A stretch of DNA of 64,000 nucleotides from contig CAYURO010000004.1 in assembly GCA_964447285.1 (NCBI GenBank), positions 149,501 to 213,500 of the forward strand. Reading direction: 5' to 3'. The stretch is from CAJBNH01 sp964447285 (lineage in GTDB: Bacteria > Myxococcota_A > UBA9042). The notes beneath the pieces were generated by a model, which did no database searches, was not told where the DNA came from, and worked only from the letters and a program-made list of their open reading frames with translations. Both the position numbers and the translations under genes were made by a program. Shown here piece after piece: positions 7,236-16,792 of the stretch. Numbering within the stretch: position 1 is the stretch's first letter; each line of letters begins with the position of its first letter.

Positions 7236-9964
7236 TGCCTTCTGTCCTCGTCCGCGCCGCTGCCGTGACGCTTGCCGCAACGACCGGCGTCGCCGTGTTT
7301 TTGGCCTATCCAGACTGGAACCACCATTATCTCGCATGGTTCGCGTACGTTCCGCTGCTGATCGCCGCGAGCGGCACGACCCCGCGCCAAGGCTTCTGGT
7401 TGGGCCTGCTGGCCGGCACGATCACGAACTTGGGCGGCTTCCACTGGATCACGGAGATGCTCGGCGAGTTCGGGCACATGTCTGCCCTGCCCGCTTGGGC
7501 CATCCTGTCCGTGCAAGCCGTCACGCAAGGGCTGTCGGTCGCCATCAGCCTGTTCGCTTGGCGGTGGTTGGTGGCGCGTGGGGCTCCGGTCGCGCTGTCC
7601 GCGTTTCTGTGCCTGTGGCTGGGCGAAGTCGTCACGCCGATGCTCTTCCCATGGTTCCTGGGCAACGCGATCTCTCCGGAATTGCAGATGATCCAGATCG
7701 CCGAACTCGGGGGCGTGCACCTGGTGTCTGCGATGCTCTACGCGGCCAACGCTGCGCTGACAGAGCCGTTTCTGGCGCTGCTGCAGCGACGGCGCCCGGC
7801 GTGGCGCTTTCTGGCCGTGACGGCGGCGGGCGTGGCGCTGGCGGCGGGCTGGGGCTACCTGCGCATCCCGCAGGTCGATGCAGCACAGAAGGCCGCGCCG
7901 AAGATGAAGATCGGCATGGTCGAGGGCGACATTGGCATCTGGGAGAAGGAGGCGCGCTACCTCAGCGGCCCAGCGCGCGCCCAGACGCTGCGTCACAACC
8001 TGCTGAAACACCAGCAGATGACGCGGATTCTCGAGGCCAAGGGCGCCGAGCTGGTGGTGTGGCCGGAGAGCGCCTACCAGCCGTTCAGCGACAACCCGGT
8101 GCTGCACACGACCGACCACTTCCTGCTGGTTGGGGCCGGCGGCGCGATCCTGAGGCACGACGGCAAGAAGCTGACGTCGGAGCCGCCGGACCGGCTGGGG
8201 CTGCCGCGCGACCTGGGGCTGCTGAGCGCCCTGTCCTCGCCGCGTGGCGACCTGTGGCGGGCCATCGACGCCGGTCGACGTGTCGTGACGGTCACACCAG
8301 AAGGCGCATGGCGCGTCGACTTGCCGCAGGGCGAGACGGGCGTCGCCACCGTGTCACCCAACGTCGACGGTGATGGCAAGCTCTTGTCGGGACTCGTGGT
8401 TTCCCGCAGTGGCCGGGTCTGGAAGCTGGACTTCGAAGTCCCGGCCGTGGCTGCAGCCAACAAACCGGCAGGCGTGCAGGTGCCAGGACAGGGTGCGCCG
8501 CGACCGCAGCTGCTGCCGCTGGCGCACGCGGGTGCCGCCGGGCCGGTAGACGTGACCTCTGCAGCACGCAATTACTTGGGAACCGTGGTGCTGGTCGGTC
8601 GCTCGGGTGCGCTGCTGAAGGTTCAGGGCGACGCTCTGGTGCGGATGCCGGCGCCAGCGCTGGCGGACCTGTGGAGCATCTCGGGTGACCCAAGAGATGT
8701 GACCTTTCTGGCGGCCGGCGACGGCGGCACCGTCGTGATGGGAGAGGGCGACCGCTGGACCGCGCAGCGCGTGGGCGTCGAGACGTTTTACGCGACCTGG
8801 TTCGGTCCCGACGGCTCGATGTACGTGGCTGGCAAGCACGGCGCCTGGTACACCCGAACCCCTCGTGGCAAATGGCAAACGCCCGCCCGCCCCGCCGACG
8901 TGGACCTGCTGGCGGGCGCCACCGACGCCGAGGGACGCGTGCTGCTGGTCGGCCGGGGTGGACGCGTGTTCCTGACCGACGACAACGGCGTGCCGCGCGA
9001 GGTCAACGCCGGGAGCCGCGGCGAGATCACGGCTGCTGTCGGCTTTCAGGCCCAGCCCGCTTGGGTGCTGCCCCGCGGCGTGAAGCGCATCCTGCCGGCA
9101 GACCGACCGCTGCCCGACGCGGCACTCACCTTCCCGCGCGACGTCCAAGCCGACTTGTCGCAGGGACTGCAGCAATCGTCTTCTCCAGTGCGGGGTTTCC
9201 ACGTGCCCCTGCTGTTTGGCGCGATGACCCAAGGGGGACGTCCAGAGAACGCGGACTCCACCTGTACCGAGTGCAACTACAACAGCGCGCTGCTGGTGGA
9301 CGGCGCGGGCAACGTGCTGGGGATGCACGACAAGGCGTTTCTGCTGATGTTCGGCGAGTATCTGCCGTTCGGAGAGCGGTTCCCGTGGCTGTACGACCTG
9401 TCGCCCGAGACGTCACGCTTCCAAGCCGGCACCCGCACCGCCCCCTTGGAACTGGGCAAGGCGCGCATGGGGATGCTGATCTGCTACGAGGACCTGGTAC
9501 CGCGCTATGCCCGCCGCATCGCCGCCCACAACCCCAATGTCTTCGTAAACCTGACCAACGACGCGTGGTTCGGCAAGACGGCGGAGCCCTACCACCACCT
9601 CAATCTCGCGCTGATGCGTACGGTGGAGTACCGGCGATGGCTGTTGCGGTCGACCAACACGGGCGTCAGCGTCTTCATCGACGCCGTCGGCCGGCGGGTG
9701 GCAGAGACGTCGATCGATGGTGCCGAGACGCTGCTGCAGGATGTGCCGCTGCTGGAAGAGCGCACGCTGTACGCGAAGGTCGGCGACTGGCCCCTGCTGG
9801 CACTTGCGGCCTGGCTGTTGTTGCTGTGGGGGCGCGCACTGCGAGGACCGGGGCCTGCGGGCAAGGCAAAGAAGACCGTGAAGCCCCGCAAGCCTGACCC
9901 TAAGAAGAGGAAGTCGGCCGCGCCCGAGGCACCCGAGATCATGGAACCGGCCAAGTTGAAGTAG
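7232..9964 (+). CDS. lnt: Apolipoprotein N-acyltransferase with a large propeller-like insert
   Basis: Adds the third acyl chain to lipoproteins in the inner membrane. Residues 1-230 are hydrophobic with several membrane segments. A nitrilase-fold domain follows with the expected triad: E279 in WPESAYQ, K701 in HDKAFL and C751 in ICYED. A last membrane segment (LLALAAWLLLLWG) and a basic tail end the protein. At 910 residues it is far longer than the usual 500-550. The excess is one block at about 287-650, between the Glu and the Lys. It contains repeated short motifs such as VLVGRSGALL, AAGDGGTVV, VAGKHGAWY and LLVGRGGRVF, resembling YCF48/BNR-type beta-propeller blades. All catalytic residues are kept, so the insert is probably an added periplasmic domain. 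Confidence 0.9.
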   Translation: MMPSVLVRAAAVTLAATTGVAVFLAYPDWNHHYLAWFAYVPLLIAASGTTPRQGFWLGLLAGTITNLGGFHWITEMLGEFGHMSALPAWAILSVQAVTQGLSVAISLFAWRWLVARGAPVALSAFLCLWLGEVVTPMLFPWFLGNAISPELQMIQIAELGGVHLVSAMLYAANAALTEPFLALLQRRRPAWRFLAVTAAGVALAAGWGYLRIPQVDAAQKAAPKMKIGMVEGDIGIWEKEARYLSGPARAQTLRHNLLKHQQMTRILEAKGAELVVWPESAYQPFSDNPVLHTTDHFLLVGAGGAILRHDGKKLTSEPPDRLGLPRDLGLLSALSSPRGDLWRAIDAGRRVVTVTPEGAWRVDLPQGETGVATVSPNVDGDGKLLSGLVVSRSGRVWKLDFEVPAVAAANKPAGVQVPGQGAPRPQLLPLAHAGAAGPVDVTSAARNYLGTVVLVGRSGALLKVQGDALVRMPAPALADLWSISGDPRDVTFLAAGDGGTVVMGEGDRWTAQRVGVETFYATWFGPDGSMYVAGKHGAWYTRTPRGKWQTPARPADVDLLAGATDAEGRVLLVGRGGRVFLTDDNGVPREVNAGSRGEITAAVGFQAQPAWVLPRGVKRILPADRPLPDAALTFPRDVQADLSQGLQQSSSPVRGFHVPLLFGAMTQGGRPENADSTCTECNYNSALLVDGAGNVLGMHDKAFLLMFGEYLPFGERFPWLYDLSPETSRFQAGTRTAPLELGKARMGMLICYEDLVPRYARRIAAHNPNVFVNLTNDAWFGKTAEPYHHLNLALMRTVEYRRWLLRSTNTGVSVFIDAVGRRVAETSIDGAETLLQDVPLLEERTLYAKVGDWPLLALAAWLLLLWGRALRGPGPAGKAKKTVKPRKPDPKKRKSAAPEAPEIMEPAKLK

Positions 9965-9970
9965 GTCGGA

Positions 9971-10138
9971 TTAGCCCTGAGCATCCGGAGACTTGCGGCG
10001 CTGCTCGCTCTGGCGGACGCGCTGCTTTTGCGCACGCATCCCGATGTACTTGCGGACCATTTGCAGCCCCATGACGCCCATCGCCACCGCGCCCAGCCAC
10101 TGCCCCACACCCAGTCCGTTGCCCATCGCCATCGCCAT
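9971..10138 (-). CDS. Possible small membrane protein
   Basis: A 55-residue frame starting at ATG 10138, or 74 residues from TTG 10195 where GGGA sits just upstream. It has a Gly/Met-rich hydrophobic segment (GQWLGAVAMGVMGLQMV) followed by a very basic tail (RKYIGMRAQKQRVRQSEQR), the shape of a small inner-membrane peptide. It directly follows the large minus-strand lipoprotein gene. No family is recognised, and it may be a chance frame in high-GC DNA. Confidence 0.35.
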   Translation of the reverse strand: MAMAMGNGLGVGQWLGAVAMGVMGLQMVRKYIGMRAQKQRVRQSEQRRKSPDAQG

Positions 10139-10212
10139 CCCCCGAAGCAGCGGTCCATGCGCGGCTTGTGGTGTCAGAGCCCACAAGCCCAGCAAAGGAT
10201 TCCCGGCGACGA

Positions 10213-12507
10213 CTACTTGCGGATCCGCAGCGTGGCCAGCGTGGTCACGGTCTTGCCGTCGGGCGGGTTCGTCTGGGTGGGCAGGAACTGATTCGAGTTG
10301 CCGTTGCCGTCCTTGGACACCAGCGCGGCAAAGAACTGGATGTCCGCGCCGCCCGCAGGCACGCCGCCCGGGAACAAGGTGGCGATCGGGATCGAAGCCT
10401 CGACCACCTTGTTGTCGAAGTGCGCCTTGACCGGGAAGGCAAGCCACGAGAAGTCCTCGAGGCTGCCCAGCCCGCGCCAACCTGCGCCTGTCGACTGGCC
10501 CGCGTCGCCGCCGTCGAAGCCGGCCATGCCGATGGTGGCGAACGCGAACTCGAAGCCGTTGCTGGTGTTTGCGCCGACGAGCAGGTTGCTGATCGCGTCG
10601 TCCACCGCGCCGGACTGGTCCTTCAGCAGCGCCGGACTCTTGGGGCCCGTGGCCTTGCCGGGGTCGACGTCGACGTACAGCACGATGGCGTTGCCTGCCT
10701 CGCAGACGCCCTGGATGCCGAAGTAGACGTTCTTGTCGTCGAACGCGGCTTGCAGCGAGGTCAATTCGTTCTTGCCCACGCCCCAATCGCTGACGACGGT
10801 GCAGGCCCCGGCAAGCGACGTCGCGTCCCAATCGTTCAGGTTGCCGTCGAGCGCGGGTGACTCGAATGCCAGCAGCTCGAGCGCGGCCGTCAGCTTCAGG
10901 GTCAGCTGCCCTGGGACGACGACCGTGACGTCCGCCCAGCCGATCGGCAGGCCCGGCACCGTCACCGAAATCCCCTGCCCCGCCACGGCCGCCGCATCGG
11001 AGCCCATGGCCGAAGAGGCCGAAGCACCTGTCGACGTGAAAGTGACCTTGTACCACGGCTTCAGGTTGTCGCCCTTCAGCACGACCATCCCACCGCCCTT
11101 TGCCGGGGCCCAGTCGGGAGCCAGCCCGGTCAGCGACGCGGGACCGACCGCCACGCACTTGCCAGCGAGGCACTCCTGGGTGTCCTTGCACGTGGGATTA
11201 CAAGGGATCGCCTCGCAGCTGCCCTTGTTGCACTGGAAGCCGTCGCCGCACACCGGCTCGCACGGCAGGTCCTGGCACGCGCCCTTGACGCACTGCTGGC
11301 CTTCGCTGCACGCGGGGTCGCACGCCTTGTCCTCACACTTGCCCGCGTTGCAGACCTGACCGTCGCCACATGCCGGATCACAAGTGTTGGGGTCCACGCA
11401 CTTGCCCTCGACGCACTGCAAGCTGCCTTCGCACGCCGGCACACAACCCGCGATGGCCACACACTTTCCTGAGACGCAGGCCTCGGTCTCGCTGCACGCC
11501 GGGTCGCACGCCGCTCCTCCCGGAACAACGATGGCGGTGTTCTCGAACTTGCCCTTGGAGTCCTTGGCGAAGAGGACCGCCGCCGACTCCCACGCGCCGC
11601 CCGCGCCAGTGCCGGTCCAAGCCTCGACGCCCTCAGCGTTGGCCTTCATCGCGCCCTTGTACTCCTGACCTTCCTCAGGCAGCGCATCGCCCTGCGTGGC
11701 GACGAACATGAACTGCACTTCATCACCCGCAGGCAGCCCGCCGTCGTGCTTGCCGAGATTCAGCAGGTGCACGTAGGTGTAGATGCCATCGTCGGCCACG
11801 GTGTCGCCCTTCTGGCCGTCGTCCAGCAGCTGCACGGGCGTCCACTGGTTCATCGAGCCCTTCAGGTAAAACTTGTGCGTCGCCGGCTTCCACAAGGCGA
11901 AATTCGGGTGCAGCGCCTGGGTGTCCAGCGTGACCTTCATGTCGATGGTGCCGAACTTCTTCAGCGTCTGGCCGGGCGCGTCGATAACGCCCGCGGCGCC
12001 GGCGGGGACGACCAGCTTGCCGTTCGGCCCCACCCACATCCAGTTGTCGAACTCATTCAACACACCGTACTCAAAGGTGGTTTCGGCCTCAGCCTTGAAC
12101 TTCACCTGGGTGCTGAAGATGTGGTCGCCCTTGACCGCGCCTTCTTTCTCATGGCCGCCCGCCGACAGCGGTCCATCGTCGTACAGCAGCGGATACGGAC
12201 CATCGGCAGGCAACCACGAGTCCGCCTGCACGATCTCGTTGGTCGCCTCGTCCCACGCGAACGATCCCGTCCACTTCATGTCGCCATCGCCAAACGTCTG
12301 GTTGGCCGAGTCGTCGACCTGAAACGTCAACCAGACGCCGTCGCCGGGCAACACGGTCTCGCTGCTGGTATCGGTCGCGTCGCCGACGTCGGTGGCGTCG
12401 TTTGACGCCGCATCCTGCGGATCCTGTTCGGGAGTGCCGCAAGCGGAGAAAGCCAACGCCAGACAAGACGCGGCGAGGGCTGCGAACCAGCGGTGCGCGT
12501 GGAACAT
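10213..12507 (-). CDS. Large Cys-rich surface lipoprotein with IPT/TIG-like domain
   Basis: A 764-residue lipoprotein (lipobox FSAC) with an acidic Thr/Asp linker. The order is as follows. Two beta-rich domains with a calcium-like DDGQKGDTVADDG motif resemble choice-of-anchor surface proteins. Seven short cysteine modules of the CxPxC-x5-C-x3-G-x-C type span about 365-490. An IPT/TIG-like domain follows (GLAPDWAPAKGGGMVVLKG). The C-terminal domain begins ALDGNLNDWD and resembles carbohydrate-binding (CBM9/DOMON-like) modules. The ATG at 12507 has AGGAG 7 bases upstream. It probably binds a ligand or matrix at the cell surface; no catalytic motif is visible. It is encoded just downstream of the caspase-like lipoprotein on the same strand (73-base gap). 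Confidence 0.75.
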   Translation of the reverse strand: MFHAHRWFAALAASCLALAFSACGTPEQDPQDAASNDATDVGDATDTSSETVLPGDGVWLTFQVDDSANQTFGDGDMKWTGSFAWDEATNEIVQADSWLPADGPYPLLYDDGPLSAGGHEKEGAVKGDHIFSTQVKFKAEAETTFEYGVLNEFDNWMWVGPNGKLVVPAGAAGVIDAPGQTLKKFGTIDMKVTLDTQALHPNFALWKPATHKFYLKGSMNQWTPVQLLDDGQKGDTVADDGIYTYVHLLNLGKHDGGLPAGDEVQFMFVATQGDALPEEGQEYKGAMKANAEGVEAWTGTGAGGAWESAAVLFAKDSKGKFENTAIVVPGGAACDPACSETEACVSGKCVAIAGCVPACEGSLQCVEGKCVDPNTCDPACGDGQVCNAGKCEDKACDPACSEGQQCVKGACQDLPCEPVCGDGFQCNKGSCEAIPCNPTCKDTQECLAGKCVAVGPASLTGLAPDWAPAKGGGMVVLKGDNLKPWYKVTFTSTGASASSAMGSDAAAVAGQGISVTVPGLPIGWADVTVVVPGQLTLKLTAALELLAFESPALDGNLNDWDATSLAGACTVVSDWGVGKNELTSLQAAFDDKNVYFGIQGVCEAGNAIVLYVDVDPGKATGPKSPALLKDQSGAVDDAISNLLVGANTSNGFEFAFATIGMAGFDGGDAGQSTGAGWRGLGSLEDFSWLAFPVKAHFDNKVVEASIPIATLFPGGVPAGGADIQFFAALVSKDGNGNSNQFLPTQTNPPDGKTVTTLATLRIRK

Positions 12508-12580
12508 GGGAGAGCTCCTGTCGGCGGTCCGGGAACCGCAAGGGGGGACAACGAGCGAGGGACTCAAGCGTTTCGGGAGG

Positions 12581-15220
12581 TTACTTTACCGTCACGTCGT
12601 CGAGCAAGATGGCGGTGTCGAGGATCGAGTCGCCAATGTCGGTCGCGAAGAACTTCAGCGTCACCTTCTTGCCGGAACCCGCAAGGGTTGACACGTCCTT
12701 GCATGAGGTCTGCCACGGCGTCATGAACACGCCGCCCACATCGAAGCTGACGTCCGCCTTGGTCAGGGTCTTCCACTGCTGTCCGCACTTGCACTGGGGC
12801 GAGCCCGCCTCGCACGGGTACTTGCCGTCGCAATCGTACGGACACAGGGGATCGATCCAGACGTCGGTCAGCGTCATCTTGCCGGTTTCGGCCGTCAGCG
12901 TGGCGGTGAAGCGGTCCATGTACGCGGAACCACAGTACTCCAAGAATTCTTCGCTGTAGAACTTCCAGTAGAAGCACAGCTCTTGGGTGGCGGGCGGGAC
13001 ACAGAACGGCTGCTCCAGCGATCCGCTCTGGGCGGTAAAGCCAAGCCCCGTCGAGATGATGCCCATGAACTTGCCCTGCACCGGCGTCGTGACACCAAGG
13101 CGCGAGATCACGCGGCCATCGCCGATCTGCTTCCAGCCGGTGACCTTGCCCAAGTCCCAGCCGGGATTCATCAAGCCGCCCTCGCTGGCGCGCGCCTTGC
13201 TGTTGCCGACAAAGCGCATCCGCCCCGGCAGAGTGGGGTCCTGCGCGGTCGAGGAGGCCTGCAGCACGTTCTCGTCCTTCTGCAGCAGCCCATCGAAGAA
13301 CGCGCCGCCCTCCGCAAACGCAAATGCGTTGGACACGTAGTCCGAGTAGCCGACGACCGCCGCCGCGCCGTTGCCCAGGAGTTGCACGGCCATCGACCCG
13401 TTCCACAGCGACCGGCAAGTCCCCAAATACACAATCGAAGCAGGGAAGGGTTCGATGCTGTGGCGCTGGATGAACGAGGGGAGGACGCCATACGTCTCGT
13501 CGCCGATGACGACCCGACCGCGCATGATGTCTCCCTGGGTGTGGTCGACGCAGACGCCGCTGGCGGTCTCGGTCTTGACGCATGTCTCGCCGGCGGAACA
13601 CCCCGCTCCCTGCTGATTGCACGACTTCTTGCCGGTCGAGAGCGCCGAGCACGTGACCGGCTCGCCCGACCAGATGACCTCCTGCGAGCCCAAGTGCTCC
13701 CAGCCCAGTCCCTGCTTGGCTTGGGTATCCATGCCGCCGAAGTAAGCCTCCCCGTGACCAGAGATCGCGATGACACCGTAGGTCGACATGGCGCGGTAGT
13801 ACTTCAGCATCGCGCTGGAGCCCGAGAGAGCGTCCACGCTGAACGGCGGGCACTGCTTGTCTTGCAGGACCGTGCCCGCGACATCAGCCTCGTCTCCAGC
13901 CCCTACCACCTTGAATTCCTGAGCGAATGGCGACAGGGTCAGGGCCCGGCGCGTACCGACGTTGTAGGTCTGTGGTGCCCCATTCGGCAGACCCGGCTCG
14001 CCAGGACCGCCACGGGTGCCGGCCGGCGCCAGATTCAGCGCACCGACACGACCGGTGAGGTAACGCACCCACACGCCGTAGCCGCCGCCGCTTGCGGGGC
14101 CCGCTTCGGCAACGATCGAGCTGCTCTTCAGCGACGCGATCGCCTGCGCTTGCGCCTTGACGGGGCCGTCAGCCTGCAGCGCGGCCATATACGCGGCCTT
14201 GACCTGCTTCTGCAGCGACACGATCTGCGTGCACTCGGTCTGATCGAACCGCTGAACGACGTCGACTTGGGCAACCGGGGAGAAGGCCTCGAAGGTCTTG
14301 CCAGGCAGCGTGACGGTCGCCCGAACGCGGAAGTACATCGTCTTCGGGGCACTCGGCGCGACGTTGAGGCAGTTCGAGAACACACTGTCCTTCTGAACGT
14401 CATCGCAGTTCGTCGAACTGCCAGAGTCGAGCAGCTTGGTGTGCTCCTGAACCAGCTTGCCCGCCGCATCGACCTCGATCAGCTGGATCGTGGCGGGGTT
14501 GACAACGCTGGAGCCATCGGGACCCGGAGACGCCGCGGTCAAGCGCATGCGCACGACCAGCTTGGACGGTTCGTTGACGAACATCAGGTCGGGGCCAACT
14601 TCAGGCGGCCCCTCGAAGGAGAAGTAGGGGTTGTAGGTCACGCGCACGGTGTCGGTGACGACGACGGTGCCCTTGGTTGCCGTGACGGTCAGGATGTTGT
14701 CGCCCGGGTCGAGCAGGATGATCGGGCTCTGCCAGTTGGCATTCGGGGTGACGCTGCCGGTCTGACCGTTGCTGTTGCTCCAGGTCATCGTGTCGGGGCC
14801 GCCGTAGACGACGCCCGCGATCTGCATCGCCTGACCCTCGCTCTGCAGCGACTCGCGACCACCAGGTCCCAGAATCTTGACCAGCAACTCTGCAAAATCA
14901 TCGGGATTGGTTGTGTCGGTGTCCGGTGCGACGTCGGTGTCCTTGGCAACATCGGTGTCCGCGATCACGTCGGTCCCGGGAGCCGTACCATCCCCGTCGG
15001 TCGTGTCGTTGACGACCGAATCTGGAGTGATCTCCGTGACGTCCTCGGGGCCGTCCACGTCTGTTGTCTGGGTACTGTCACTGGCGACGTCTACCGATGT
15101 GTCGGCAACGTCCCCCGCCGCATCCGTCGCGCCGTCCTCACCACCGGACGAGCTGCATGCCGCACTGCACATGACGATGGCAGCCCCGACGGCCAGCCAA
15201 GTGCTCCACCGCTTCTTCAT
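12581..15220 (-). CDS. Lipoprotein with caspase-like (clan CD) peptidase domain
   Basis: An 879-residue lipoprotein: KKRW n-region, hydrophobic core, CSAAC lipobox, then a long Asp/Thr-rich linker. The middle holds Ig-like beta segments. The domain at about 465-660 has the clan CD pattern: a strand ending GVIAISGHGEAYFGG (H489), then SIVYLGTCRSLWNG (C602), then GAAAVVGYSDYV, much like gingipain (C25) or CHAT proteases. The last 200 residues are a Cys-containing beta domain. The ATG at 15220 follows GGAAGG. It would act at the outer surface or in the periplasm. Peptidase activity is inferred only from the His/Cys pair and its context. A Cys-rich loop lies between the two catalytic residues, which is unusual. 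Confidence 0.68.
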   Translation of the reverse strand: MKKRWSTWLAVGAAIVMCSAACSSSGGEDGATDAAGDVADTSVDVASDSTQTTDVDGPEDVTEITPDSVVNDTTDGDGTAPGTDVIADTDVAKDTDVAPDTDTTNPDDFAELLVKILGPGGRESLQSEGQAMQIAGVVYGGPDTMTWSNSNGQTGSVTPNANWQSPIILLDPGDNILTVTATKGTVVVTDTVRVTYNPYFSFEGPPEVGPDLMFVNEPSKLVVRMRLTAASPGPDGSSVVNPATIQLIEVDAAGKLVQEHTKLLDSGSSTNCDDVQKDSVFSNCLNVAPSAPKTMYFRVRATVTLPGKTFEAFSPVAQVDVVQRFDQTECTQIVSLQKQVKAAYMAALQADGPVKAQAQAIASLKSSSIVAEAGPASGGGYGVWVRYLTGRVGALNLAPAGTRGGPGEPGLPNGAPQTYNVGTRRALTLSPFAQEFKVVGAGDEADVAGTVLQDKQCPPFSVDALSGSSAMLKYYRAMSTYGVIAISGHGEAYFGGMDTQAKQGLGWEHLGSQEVIWSGEPVTCSALSTGKKSCNQQGAGCSAGETCVKTETASGVCVDHTQGDIMRGRVVIGDETYGVLPSFIQRHSIEPFPASIVYLGTCRSLWNGSMAVQLLGNGAAAVVGYSDYVSNAFAFAEGGAFFDGLLQKDENVLQASSTAQDPTLPGRMRFVGNSKARASEGGLMNPGWDLGKVTGWKQIGDGRVISRLGVTTPVQGKFMGIISTGLGFTAQSGSLEQPFCVPPATQELCFYWKFYSEEFLEYCGSAYMDRFTATLTAETGKMTLTDVWIDPLCPYDCDGKYPCEAGSPQCKCGQQWKTLTKADVSFDVGGVFMTPWQTSCKDVSTLAGSGKKVTLKFFATDIGDSILDTAILLDDVTVK

Positions 15221-15422
15221 GCGCCTTCCCCCGGGCAGGCCCCTGCCCCCCGTCGTCATCCCGGAACCCCTTGCGGTGAGCCTGGCCGATTGTCAGCCAG
15301 CCCACGTCTGAGGCGAACCGACAAGAGTATCGGCTTGCCCCCTCTGAAGCAACTGCCGGAACGGTGAACAGTGACGTGATCGGCCGCGTCGAGAAGACAG
15401 ACTGGGTTCGCTGCCGCGGCGA

Positions 15423-16571
15423 CTACCACTCGTCGGCAGAGAAATCGCCTGGGACCGCGTGCAGCCGCTCTGTGCTCGCCGTGACGACCAGAGGCTGACG
15501 TGCCGAAGCCACGGCTGGCTCGCTGAAACACTCGCCGTCCAGTGTGTACGGACCCGACAGATCCATGCGCGTCGCTTCGGGAAAGTCCCGGACACCCGCG
15601 ATCGGACGCTCTGTCATCAGCCCTGGCACGACGCGCAAAAGCCGCGAGAGGTCGGTCTCCTCGACCACCCGCGCCGCAAACCCGGGCCGATGCAGCGACC
15701 GTCGGATGGTACGCACCGAGCCGATCGCCAGCGTCAGGTCCACCGTCGAGGCCACAACGCCGGAATAGCGGCCGAAAGTCTCGCCATCGACGCGCAAGTC
15801 CGCATACGGGCCCAGCTTCCAGCCCTCGGTGTCCCAGAGCTCGCCCCCCACCATGGCTCCGCGGAAGAACTCGAGCAGAAATCGGGACAGCCCTAAGTAG
15901 CCTGCGCCAAAGCGACCATACAGCTCCAAAGCGTGAAAGGCCGCCTCAGACCCAAACACGAAGCCCCAACGCGGCGGCAGGTCCGGCCAGGACGAGGCGA
16001 ACGGCGCCGCAGCCCCCCCCGTCTGCACTTCCGACGCCACGCCGCATCGCACCTCCAGCAGCGGCAACCGTCGCGCCGGCACTCGGGACAGCGGCGCCCC
16101 CTGAAAATAGCGCAAGAAGTTCCGGAGGGTTTCACGCGGAGCCCCGTGGATCGCGACCGTGCGACCGACGATGTTCAACGTCCCACCGTTCAGGATCAAC
16201 AGCCGCGGCAGGGGAGGCCGCACGCCGGTCGCCGCTTCCGCCTCGCGCCCCAGAGCCAACAGTGCGTTGACGACGTGGTGGACCGTTCCGTCGCCGCCCG
16301 CCACCGCCAACACGTTCGCCGCCCGCACGCACAGCAGGAAAGCGAGCGCGCGTCGAAGGGACGCCAGATCGTGCGTTTCCATCCACGCATCGCGCTCGCC
16401 CAACAGGTCGGCCAGTGCCGCACGCTCTCCCGAACGCCGCAGCCGCCGAGCCTTGGGGTTCATCAACAGGCCAACACGCACGCGTGCTGAGGGCTGACAC
16501 GCCCGCTGACGGGTCTCGACACCTTCGGCCGACAGGGCCAAGTGGAGGGGGTCGGTGTCGAAGGTAGGCAT
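15423..16571 (-). CDS. Diacylglycerol kinase-family lipid kinase
   Basis: Phosphorylates a lipid hydroxyl using ATP. The N-terminal part has the family signature: VGLLMNPKARR near residue 33, GGDGTVHHVVNALL with the catalytic GGDGT, and LILNGGTLNIVGR. The rest is the beta-rich C-terminal half of YegS/DgkB-like proteins. The length of 382 residues is slightly longer than usual. The ATG at 16571 has AGGGA about 9 bases upstream; a GTG at 16616 would add 15 residues. It is divergent from the FHA gene. Substrate (diacylglycerol, sphingoid base or other) cannot be told from sequence. Confidence 0.82.
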   Translation of the reverse strand: MPTFDTDPLHLALSAEGVETRQRACQPSARVRVGLLMNPKARRLRRSGERAALADLLGERDAWMETHDLASLRRALAFLLCVRAANVLAVAGGDGTVHHVVNALLALGREAEAATGVRPPLPRLLILNGGTLNIVGRTVAIHGAPRETLRNFLRYFQGAPLSRVPARRLPLLEVRCGVASEVQTGGAAAPFASSWPDLPPRWGFVFGSEAAFHALELYGRFGAGYLGLSRFLLEFFRGAMVGGELWDTEGWKLGPYADLRVDGETFGRYSGVVASTVDLTLAIGSVRTIRRSLHRPGFAARVVEETDLSRLLRVVPGLMTERPIAGVRDFPEATRMDLSGPYTLDGECFSEPAVASARQPLVVTASTERLHAVPGDFSADEW

Positions 16572-16622
16572 CGTCGGGGTCCCTGCGCCTCGATCGCGGT
16601 CGCCGTGCGCGTTCACCGCTTC

Positions 16623-16651
16623 TTGTCGCGCTTTCGCCTGCGTGTTAGCAT
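16623..16651 (+). promoter_or_regulatory. Candidate promoter of the FHA-protein gene
   Basis: TTGTCG at 16623-16628, a 17-base spacer, then TAGCAT at 16646-16651 (4 of 6) with an extended -10 TGT before it. It is the same arrangement as the tRNA-Arg(CCT) promoter candidate. Confidence 0.45.
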
Positions 16652-16792
16652 CCTGCCGGTTTCGTGTGCCTGCGCTCTGGCGCGCCGCGATTCCGATTGT
16701 GCCTCGTCCCCGGTGGGCTGACCATGCCCGCCACGCTGCGCCGGCCCAATGCCTCGCGGCCCTGACTGCTGCCAGGGAGTTCCACAGGCCCC

